A program made the position numbers and the translations under genes. Below, piece after piece: positions 6,618 through 11,857 of a DNA stretch of 11,857 bases. The stretch is from Thermoplasmatota archaeon. GTDB lineage: Archaea > Thermoplasmatota > E2 > DHVEG-1. The number at the start of each line of letters is the position of its first letter. Position 1 is the stretch's first letter. Location of the stretch: the NCBI GenBank assembly GCA_030605515.1, contig JAUWIE010000012.1, positions 1-11,857 on the forward strand, read 5' to 3'. The notes under the pieces were generated by a model. The model ran no database searches. It worked only from the letters and a program-made list of their open reading frames with translations, and had not been told where the DNA came from.

Positions 6618-7811
6618 CTATTTTTCTACTGAGATTTTCATCAAAGGTTTCAGCTTCATTAGTAGTGTTGGATGTTTTAACACAAGCGCCTTTACAATAC
6701 TGAAAGTGCTGAACTCTTCAAATTTGTAATCTTTAAGTGAGTCAGCAAGCAAGTTTAAAGTTTTATCTTCAAATCCAAGTAGGATTTCTTTGACGAGATA
6801 ATTTCTTCGTAGTTTCTTTCCGAAAGCCTCTTTCCAACCTGTTTCATAAGATCCCAGTATTTCATTATCAAATTTTTGTTCATTAACCGCTTTTCCAATT
6901 GTTTCACCTGCGATTTTCCCCCCTTCTAAGGAGGTTGTAAGGCCGCCGCCTGTTATAGGATCAGCATGTCGTGCAGCATCACCAACAAGTAGAAGATGGT
7001 CCTTTACTGTTTCAACAGGCTGGGCTACTGGTACTGCACCCGCAAGAAGTCGAACCGGTTCTCCCTTTTTCAACTCAGGATGGCTGCCTATAAATTTATC
7101 AAGAAGCTTCAATGCCATACCAGATTCGCTTAAACTAGCTAGAATCCCAATTCCAACATTTGCTACATCTTTGCCTTTCGGAAACACCCAGGCATATCCC
7201 CCAGGGGCTATTTCTTCTCCAAGATAGAAATCACAATATTCTTTGTCGCATTCAATATTTGTGAGTGTATATTGAGCACATGTTTCTAAATCATGTGGTT
7301 TTAGTAATGTATCAATACCTGCCCATTGTCCAATCTTTGATTCAACACCATCAGCACCTACAACAATATCTGCTTCGATATCAATTTCTTCATTAAATTG
7401 ATTGGCTTTTACTCCGGTTATTATTTCATTTTCTTTTAATAAACCTGTTACCTCTGTTTTCATCATTATTTCGGTACCTGCCTTTACAGCCATTCGGGCA
7501 AGTTCTTTATCAAAAATATCTCTATAGACCACATACCCTGTTTCATTACCTGCCATATCTGCAGAGAGCCTTACCATAGTTCCATCTGGAGAATATATTC
7601 TAGCTCCTTCCATTTTGTTTGCAATCCATCTCTTACCTTCAAGCATACCCCAATCATCAATTTTCTGACTTATTCCTTCACCACATAAAACAGGAACTCC
7701 AACTTCTGCTCGCCGTTCAACAATAAGTACTTTTGCCCCAGATTCCGCTGCGAATCTAGCAGTTACAGTTCCTGCTGGGCCACTACCCACCACAACGACA
7801 TCATATTTCAT
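6618..7811 (-). CDS. Geranylgeranyl reductase family flavoprotein
   Basis: This is an FAD-dependent reductase of the geranylgeranyl/digeranylgeranylglycerophospholipid reductase family, which saturates the isoprenoid chains of archaeal membrane lipids. It has 397 codons. The Rossmann FAD motif VVVGSGPAG is at 6-14, followed by the acidic-end strand VLIVERR (28-34). PVLCGEGIS (40-48) contains the Cys43 typical of this family, YAWVFPKG (206-213) is the substrate-side YxWxFP motif, and GDAARHADPITGGGL (277-291) is the second FAD motif. The ATG at 7811 overlaps the ferredoxin stop by ATGA, indicating coupling. An upstream ferredoxin fits reports that archaeal members can take electrons from reduced ferredoxin. 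The exact substrate is not shown by sequence, since this family also includes paralogues of unknown role. The stop is TAG. Confidence 0.9.
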   Translation of the reverse strand: MKYDVVVVGSGPAGTVTARFAAESGAKVLIVERRAEVGVPVLCGEGISQKIDDWGMLEGKRWIANKMEGARIYSPDGTMVRLSADMAGNETGYVVYRDIFDKELARMAVKAGTEIMMKTEVTGLLKENEIITGVKANQFNEEIDIEADIVVGADGVESKIGQWAGIDTLLKPHDLETCAQYTLTNIECDKEYCDFYLGEEIAPGGYAWVFPKGKDVANVGIGILASLSESGMALKLLDKFIGSHPELKKGEPVRLLAGAVPVAQPVETVKDHLLLVGDAARHADPITGGGLTTSLEGGKIAGETIGKAVNEQKFDNEILGSYETGWKEAFGKKLRRNYLVKEILLGFEDKTLNLLADSLKDYKFEEFSTFSIVKALVLKHPTLLMKLKPLMKISVEK

Positions 7812-7999
7812 TTATACACCTCTCCGCTAATTGCTCCAACTGGGCATGTTCGTATACAAATAGCACAGCTTAAGCACTTATCCTCTGCTACAAATGCTCT
7901 GCCTCCGAGCATAGATAAAGCATCATGTGGACACAATGAGATACATCCTCCACATGCCAAACATATTTTATCGTCAACTTTAGCTTTAGGCTTTCCCAT
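7808..7999 (-). CDS. 2x[4Fe-4S] ferredoxin
   Basis: A small electron carrier with two CxxCxxCxxxCP motifs. The Cys residues are at 13, 16, 19, 23 and 42, 45, 48, 52 when numbered from the chosen ATG. The product is 63 residues, a bacterial-type 8Fe ferredoxin size. I chose ATG at 7999 because GAGGTGA lies 5 nt upstream. The longer GTG start (8008) would place its own start codon inside that ribosome binding site. The gene overlaps the DUF99 gene upstream by 14 nt and the flavoprotein downstream by 4 nt, so it probably passes electrons to that flavoprotein. Family identity is certain and the partner is inferred. Confidence 0.93.
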   Translation of the reverse strand: MGKPKAKVDDKICLACGGCISLCPHDALSMLGGRAFVAEDKCLSCAICIRTCPVGAISGEVYK

Positions 8000-8558
8000 A
8001 TGATTCACCTCGTGTTATTCCTGACGCTATTAGATGAGCTATACGTATCGGTTCAGGTATGACACCTCGTATCGTAGAAAGCGTTATTATTTCTTTTGCC
8101 TCTTCAATTGAAATACCTGAACATTTTACATAAATTGGATTATGCAAAGTTTTTATTTTATGTAGTTTTCCTTTTTTAAGTATGGTATACCGTTCCTCCC
8201 AGTTATTAAAATTTTTTTTTAATGCAGACTTAATTTTTTCAAAATCAGGTTCATCCCTAGTAATTGTTAAGATTGGTAAGTTAGTAAGAGAATATAATTC
8301 TTCTATATCTACAATATTAAAACCTCCAAGTGCAACTCCATCAAGCATCATTGCTTTCAGTTGTTTCCTATGTCTTGTAGTTTCAATTATTTCCTTACAT
8401 ACAAATGTTGCATCTGAACCATCGACGGTTATCTGATTTCTAAGAACGCATTCGAGATATTCTCCACCACGCATAACAACACCGATCACAGTTGCATACT
8501 TCTCAGTAAACGTAAATGGAGCATCATCAATGCCTAATATTCTGATTTGTTTCTTCAT
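7986..8558 (-). CDS. DUF99 (UPF0215) family protein, endonuclease V-like fold
   Basis: An archaeal conserved protein of 190 residues. The signature parts are RILGIDDAPF (6-15), VIGVVMRGGEYLECVL (24-39), ITVDGSDAT (43-51), MLDGVALGGFNIVD (71-84) and the C-terminal EPIRIAHLIASGITRGES. Asp11 and Asp73 lie in the positions expected for an endonuclease V-like metal site. I recall a report of deoxyuridine-cleaving activity for DUF99 proteins of Pyrococcus, so a DNA repair role is possible but unproven here. It is the first gene of the long minus-strand run and overlaps the ferredoxin gene by 14 nt. The ATG at 8558 has no Shine-Dalgarno site and is probably leaderless. Confidence 0.9.
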   Translation of the reverse strand: MKKQIRILGIDDAPFTFTEKYATVIGVVMRGGEYLECVLRNQITVDGSDATFVCKEIIETTRHRKQLKAMMLDGVALGGFNIVDIEELYSLTNLPILTITRDEPDFEKIKSALKKNFNNWEERYTILKKGKLHKIKTLHNPIYVKCSGISIEEAKEIITLSTIRGVIPEPIRIAHLIASGITRGESYGKA

Positions 8559-8581
8559 TTAACATAAATAAACCTAAGGCA

Positions 8582-8591
8582 TACTAATAAT
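8582..8591 (-). promoter_or_regulatory. TATA-like box for the DUF99-to-PH gene run
   Basis: ATTATTAGTA on the minus strand is centred about 28 nt before the DUF99 ATG. This spacing fits a leaderless archaeal transcript and agrees with the missing ribosome binding site. It sits in a 127-nt divergent intergenic region that also serves the plus-strand secreted protein gene. Confidence 0.35.
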
Positions 8592-8643
8592 GTTTCGAAT
8601 TTCATTTTTTTAACTAAAAACCATTTTTACCACTTCCGATAGA

Positions 8644-8653
8644 TTTAAAAATA
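8644..8653 (+). promoter_or_regulatory. TATA-like box for the secreted protein gene
   Basis: TTTAAAAATA is centred about 37 nt before the ATG at 8686. Initiation some 20-25 nt downstream gives a short leader that just includes the GGAGG site at 8672-8676. This is a good match to an archaeal promoter, but no start-site data are available. Confidence 0.45.
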
Positions 8654-8685
8654 ACACTTTCTTCATGTACTGGAGGAATTAATTT

Positions 8686-9396
8686 ATGAAACCTCAAAAA
8701 AGTTGGATGATTATTATTTGGGCTTGTATGATTTTACTTTCATCAATAACTGTATCAGCATACAAAAAGGCTGATTCACCACATGATGTTCTTCACCGGG
8801 TTGGATCAGATTGGAATGACTGGGAGTGGGATGTTCTATATAAACCCAATATAGAGATCATTGAAATAAAATATTCTGCTGGAGAAGCATTAGTAGTTGA
8901 AATGATGATTAAAGGAATTTTCAATAGAAACAATTCAAACTACAATATCTGGTATAATACATCAGATGCCTGGTATCACGTATCATATATTCCAGGTGAT
9001 GATTCCGAGCCATCTGCTGTTGCATTCCCAAAGAATTATGATACTTGGACCGAAGAAGAAAAACTTAACTGGACTGCACCTGAAACCCAAGTAAATATAA
9101 TAGATTCATCGTATCTTGTTGCTGCATTTGAATGGATTACAGATGATCATAATGCAACTGAATTTTATACTTGGGCAAAAGAATGGGACGATACACAAGA
9201 AAACATGACAGAATTCTGGATTGATTATGCACCAAATGATTATTCACCTTATGGTGAATATGATGATTATTTTGGAAATAATGATACTATTCCAAAAGAC
9301 AAAGACACCCCTGGTTTCGAATTAATAGTAGTTATTGCAGCCTCATTTATAGCTGTCCTTTTCCTAAGAACAGTACCTCCGAATGCAAAAAAATGA
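8686..9396 (+). CDS. Secreted acidic protein with PGF-CTERM-like C-terminal anchor signal
   Basis: A 236-residue protein of unknown function. Residues 1-25 form a signal peptide: basic start, hydrophobic core IIIWACMILLSSI, and a likely cut after VSA. The mature part is acidic and rich in Trp, Tyr and Asn, with six N-glycosylation sequons (Asn82, 91, 128, 156, 173 and 199). The end is KDTPGFELIVVIAASF followed by a hydrophobic run and a basic tail (PPNAKK). This matches the PGF-CTERM signal (PGF, TM helix, basic end) processed by archaeosortase A, which replaces the tail with a lipid anchor. The tail here is less basic than usual. GGAGG lies 9 nt before the ATG. The gene is transcribed divergently from the DUF99 operon. 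The sorting signal is recognised from its pattern; the role of the exposed domain is not known to me. Confidence 0.82.
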   Translation: MKPQKSWMIIIWACMILLSSITVSAYKKADSPHDVLHRVGSDWNDWEWDVLYKPNIEIIEIKYSAGEALVVEMMIKGIFNRNNSNYNIWYNTSDAWYHVSYIPGDDSEPSAVAFPKNYDTWTEEEKLNWTAPETQVNIIDSSYLVAAFEWITDDHNATEFYTWAKEWDDTQENMTEFWIDYAPNDYSPYGEYDDYFGNNDTIPKDKDTPGFELIVVIAASFIAVLFLRTVPPNAKK

Positions 9397-9545
9397 GAAA
9401 GAACGAGTCCCCAGCAGGAGGGAAAATGGCAAAAGGACTAAACTATTTTTAATGATCAACCCATAAAAAATCTGAGAAGGAACTAAGTTTATTGTCAAAA
9501 ATCTTCCAAAAATGTTAATATGTCAAAGAAGATGTTTCATATCTA

Positions 9546-9746
9546 ATGTTTGAAAATAGAAGTGAACGGCAATTAATCACAATATATGTAATTATTGCAA
9601 TATTAATTGCCTTGTTACTAGCCATTTTTCATGTATATCAAGGGTTCCATCCTTACTACATAATTATTGCAGCAAATATTGAGTTTTTTTGTATATTTTA
9701 TGTTTTGTATTTGCCATTAAAAGTTAAGAAAAAACATAAGTTATAA
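9546..9746 (+). CDS. Small two-TM membrane protein, unknown function
   Basis: A 66-residue ORF with two hydrophobic helices (about 10-30 and 37-57) and a strongly basic end (KVKKKHKL), so both termini are probably cytoplasmic by the positive-inside rule. I do not recognise a family. There is no clear Shine-Dalgarno site; a TTAATA stretch centred about 28 nt before the ATG could drive a leaderless mRNA. It lies 49 nt ahead of the glycosyltransferase gene on the same strand, so the two may be co-transcribed. The coherent hydrophobic pattern supports a real gene, but it is short. Confidence 0.55.
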   Translation: MFENRSERQLITIYVIIAILIALLLAIFHVYQGFHPYYIIIAANIEFFCIFYVLYLPLKVKKKHKL

Positions 9747-9795
9747 TAGGTGTTTCATTTTGCCATTAATGCTAAATGCCATCTAGAGGAGTAAT

Positions 9796-10974
9796 GTGAA
9801 TAAAACTAAGATTTTGTATATCACCCCATTACGGGGAGGCATTGGCCATTGGAGCAGATACTTAATAGAGGAACTAGATAAATTAGCGGATATAACACTA
9901 GTAACATTCAAAAGAAAACGGAAAGAAGATGACACCAAACCATTTACAAGAGTTACTGATGATTTTATTTTAGAAATTATAGATCCTGAAAGACCGCATC
10001 ATATTATAGAATATAACAACAAGAAATCTCTAGAAGACCTGGTTAAACTCACAGATAAGATAAAACCTGAGTGTGTTTATTTTATCATGTGGGCGGGAAG
10101 ACAAATAACCTGGTTTTTAAAGGAATACTCAAAAATATTGAACAAGAAAAACATTCCTATGGTGTTAACAGTACATGAAGCGTATCCTCAGATAGTTCAG
10201 AAGGGTGACTTACAACTCTTTACCGATGCATATGCCTATGCAAATCATATTGTCGTCTTAACAGAGGATGCCTTACATGACCTAAGAAACGCAGGGATTA
10301 CCATTCCAATTAGTGTTATCCCACATGGACAGTATCATGCAATGAATAAAAACAAGGTTGATGATAGAGAAGCACGGGCAATTGTAAGTAAACATCTTTC
10401 CATTCAGATAAGTGATGCAACACGTGTGATCCTATTTTTTGGTTTCATAAGGGATTACAAAGGATTGATACATCTGATTCGAGCTGCACCATATGTATTG
10501 AAGACGTTACCAGAAACATTATTTATAGCAGCTGGCTCCCTGGAGTTAGCAGAAAAACCATTACAATATCAAAATGAGATACAAAAACTAGGCTTAGGAA
10601 ACAAGTTTCTTCTATTCGGTGAATATGTAAAAGACTATATCTTGTTTGAATCCTTCTACAAAGCTGCTGATATTGTCGTTTATCCATATGTGGGGATCAG
10701 TCAAAGTGGCACCATGTTTACAGCAATAGGAATGAAACGACCCGTTATTATCAGCCAGCTGGGTTCTTTTGTTAGAAAATTAGAAAAACAAGGTGTAATA
10801 ACAACGTCTAAAGCAAAGGATCCTAAAGCCATCGCAGAAAAAATACTCTATCTTCTTACTCATGATGAGGAGCGGAAGAAATTAGTAAAAAGAGCATATC
10901 CTATCTTGGAAAAAGAATACAACTGGAAAACAATTGCAAACGATTATACTGCAATATTCAAAAAATTAAAATAA
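9796..10974 (+). CDS. GT4-like (GT-B fold) glycosyltransferase
   Basis: A 392-residue retaining-type glycosyltransferase that probably transfers a sugar from a nucleotide-sugar at the cytoplasmic face of the membrane. The N-terminal acceptor domain starts with ILYITPLRGGIGHWSRYL (6-23), and VTVHEAY is at 125-131. IPHGQY (175-180) and FFGFIRDYKGL (214-224) mark the start of the donor domain. YPYVGISQSGTMFTAIGMKRPVI (296-318) occupies the place of the E-x7-E donor motif. Its first Glu is missing, with the SQSG form seen in some GT4 subgroups. The start is GTG at 9796 with AGAGGAG 4 nt upstream; the overlapping ATG at 9794 is followed directly by TGA. No TM segment is visible. The neighbouring exported sequon-rich protein hints at surface glycan synthesis, but the sugar and acceptor are unknown. 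Confidence 0.88.
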   Translation: MNKTKILYITPLRGGIGHWSRYLIEELDKLADITLVTFKRKRKEDDTKPFTRVTDDFILEIIDPERPHHIIEYNNKKSLEDLVKLTDKIKPECVYFIMWAGRQITWFLKEYSKILNKKNIPMVLTVHEAYPQIVQKGDLQLFTDAYAYANHIVVLTEDALHDLRNAGITIPISVIPHGQYHAMNKNKVDDREARAIVSKHLSIQISDATRVILFFGFIRDYKGLIHLIRAAPYVLKTLPETLFIAAGSLELAEKPLQYQNEIQKLGLGNKFLLFGEYVKDYILFESFYKAADIVVYPYVGISQSGTMFTAIGMKRPVIISQLGSFVRKLEKQGVITTSKAKDPKAIAEKILYLLTHDEERKKLVKRAYPILEKEYNWKTIANDYTAIFKKLK

Positions 10975-11329
10975 ACAATCTTTTCTCCAGATATTTTCTA
11001 CCTAAAAATATCGAGTGAAATCATCTTGATTTTCAATATCAACTTTCTTTTTCATACTATAATATTACATTGTTTTAATTATCATTTAAATCATGTTGTA
11101 CAATTGTTACCAAAAAAGACATGTTTTATTTCGATTTCATATCTACAATATTTATTATAACCCCATGTTTTTCCCTGCGAAAGCCAAAGTTAATCCAAAA
11201 TGACTTTTCGCATGCATAAACTTAGACTTAAACTATCAATAAACGAGATTGTCTGGCAGATGTTAATATAAAAAGAGAAGAGAAGAGGGATTTAGGTTTT
11301 AATAGCAGAAACTATCTAATAATTGATAG
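10975..11329. other. 355-nt AT-rich intergenic region with several inverted repeats
   Basis: No convincing gene is seen. It contains the hairpin at 10990-11012, a smaller imperfect one near 11017-11034, the palindrome TTGTACAA around 11096, a TGCGAAA/TTTCGCA pair (11176-11182 with 11206-11212) and the hairpin at 11310-11331. A 36-codon ORF (11093-11203, plus) has a TATA-like stretch ahead of it but no homology that I recognise. The region separates convergent genes, so some of these structures probably end transcripts. Confidence 0.5.
10990..11012 (+). terminator. Possible terminator hairpin after the glycosyltransferase
   Basis: A perfect 8-bp inverted repeat, GATATTTT / AAAATATC with a 7-nt loop, begins 15 nt after the stop codon, and T-rich stretches follow (CTTTCTTTTTC near 11043-11053). 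The stem is A/T-only except at one pair and may be weak; the nearby T tracts may matter more. Confidence 0.35.
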
Positions 11330-11331
11330 TT
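11310..11331 (-). terminator. Possible terminator of the response regulator gene
   Basis: AACTATC / GATAGTT, a perfect 7-bp inverted repeat with an 8-nt loop, starts within the response regulator stop codon when read on the minus strand. A pyrimidine-rich tract ending in TTTTT follows at about 11290-11270. That combination fits an archaeal terminator for the regulator mRNA. Confidence 0.4.
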
Positions 11332-11716
11332 AAAGGCTTTCCGAATTACTCTTCTTCAAAATCTTATCAATTCTTTTCTTTAGATCCTCTATATCAAAGG
11401 GTTTTTTGATATAATCCGTACCTAATTTTCTTCCGAGTTTTTCGGCAAATTTATCCCAACGAGCGGTAAGAAAAACAACGGGAATATCTTTCCATGACGA
11501 GTTTTCCCTTAATCTATCGGTAATCATCCATCCACTCATGCCAGGCATCATAATATCTAATATGATAAGGTCCGGTATTTCATTATTTTTAAGCAGTTCA
11601 TAACAGCTACTGCCGCTTTCAACACATATGACATCATAGTCAGAATAATATTCCAACGCACATTTAACAGAGTATCTCACGTCAGGTTCATCATCTACTA
11701 CCATTATCTTTTTCAT
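11330..11716 (-). CDS. Stand-alone receiver-domain response regulator (CheY-like)
   Basis: A single phosphoacceptor domain of 128 residues with no output domain. The acidic pocket is Asp8-Asp9 (MVVDDEPD), the phosphorylation site is Asp54 (LIILDIMMPGMSG), the switch Thr is Thr84 (VFLTAR) and the conserved Lys is Lys105 (IKKPF). It would receive phosphate from a histidine kinase and act by protein contact rather than DNA binding; archaea carry many such regulators. No kinase is in the window. The ATG at 11716 has no ribosome binding site and an AT-rich TATA-like stretch (about 11728-11741) lies just upstream, so it is probably leaderless. A cluster of inverted repeats lies about 40 nt upstream. 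Confidence 0.93.
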   Translation of the reverse strand: MKKIMVVDDEPDVRYSVKCALEYYSDYDVICVESGSSCYELLKNNEIPDLIILDIMMPGMSGWMITDRLRENSSWKDIPVVFLTARWDKFAEKLGRKLGTDYIKKPFDIEDLKKRIDKILKKSNSESL

Positions 11717-11755
11717 ATTTTTTATTGTATATAAAGTATAGATTTTTCAAAGATG

Positions 11756-11820
11756 ATTGGTTGTACCCAATGAAATATTAGGTACAACCTGGTTGTTGTG
11801 TTGTGCACTCAACAACCAAT
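11756..11820. repeat. Nested inverted repeats built on GGTTGT/ACAACC
   Basis: Four copies of one hexamer alternate in direction: GGTTGT (11759-11764), ACAACC (11784-11789), GGTTGT (11791-11796) and ACAACC (11812-11817). They form two perfect 9-bp hairpins: GGTTGTACC/GGTACAACC (11759-11767 with 11781-11789) and TGGTTGTTG/CAACAACCA (11790-11798 with 11810-11818). A competing outer stem ATTGGTTGT/ACAACCAAT (11756-11764 with 11812-11820) is also possible. The block lies 40-104 nt upstream of the response regulator start, at the window edge. Confidence 0.85.
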
Positions 11821-11857
11821 GGTGTATCGGACTACTTGTCTATAAATCCAGCTTCTC

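Noticed and set aside
8000..8008. GTG at 8008 as ferredoxin start
   Set aside because: It would lie inside the GAGGTGA site that is properly spaced for the ATG at 7999.
8182..8436. 84-codon plus-strand ORF
   Set aside because: It is antisense to DUF99, with low-complexity Ser/Ile-rich translation and no start signal.
9448..9475. C/D box small RNA (ATGATCA ... CTGA)
   Set aside because: The C box has a mismatch, the interval is too short, and there is no D'/C' pair.
11756..11820. CRISPR repeats
   Set aside because: The copies are hexamers in alternating orientation with unequal spacing, not direct repeats with spacers of constant length.

Overview
The window looks like an AT-rich euryarchaeal contig, and a Thermoplasmatota-like lineage is my best guess. 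The archaeal markers are a pyruvoyl-dependent arginine decarboxylase, a DUF99 protein, a geranylgeranyl reductase-type flavoprotein of ether-lipid metabolism, a secreted protein ending in a PGF-CTERM-like tail, and TATA-like boxes about 25 nt ahead of genes with little or no leader. The phylum is inferred from gene content and was not tested. I found no rRNA, tRNA, CRISPR array or insertion sequence.

Layout. Positions 22-120 hold a weak cysteine-bearing small ORF, followed by a hairpin. Positions 262-2676 (minus) encode phosphoenolpyruvate synthase, split only by one in-frame TAG at 1840-1842. Positions 2764-3309 (minus) encode arginine decarboxylase with its own promoter. Positions 3363-8558 (minus) are a tightly packed run. 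In transcription order it reads DUF99 protein, 2x[4Fe-4S] ferredoxin, geranylgeranyl reductase family flavoprotein, NAD kinase, JAMM metalloprotease, a polytopic membrane protein, and a four-TM bacterial-PH-domain protein. Positions 8686-10974 (plus) hold a secreted or anchored acidic protein, a two-TM small protein and a GT4-like glycosyltransferase. A hairpin-rich 355-nt gap follows, then a stand-alone receiver-domain response regulator (minus, 11330-11716). A stack of nested inverted repeats lies upstream of the regulator at the window edge.

How the genes may work together. Ferredoxin and the flavoprotein could form an electron chain that saturates isoprenoid lipids, and NAD kinase controls the NADP(H) pool. 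The JAMM/membrane/PH trio looks like a separate module at the membrane, possibly removing ubiquitin-like modifiers. Its membrane protein may be an inactive relative of M50-type proteases, because an HALGY motif sits where HExxH would be. The plus-strand cluster has a cell-surface flavour: a sequon-rich exported protein near a glycosyltransferase.

The strongest oddity is the TAG inside ppsA. Both halves are in frame and each keeps its family motifs. Three neighbouring genes use TAG as an ordinary stop, so the choices are local readthrough (for example pyrrolysine), a recent nonsense mutation (CAG to TAG would fit), or a sequencing error.
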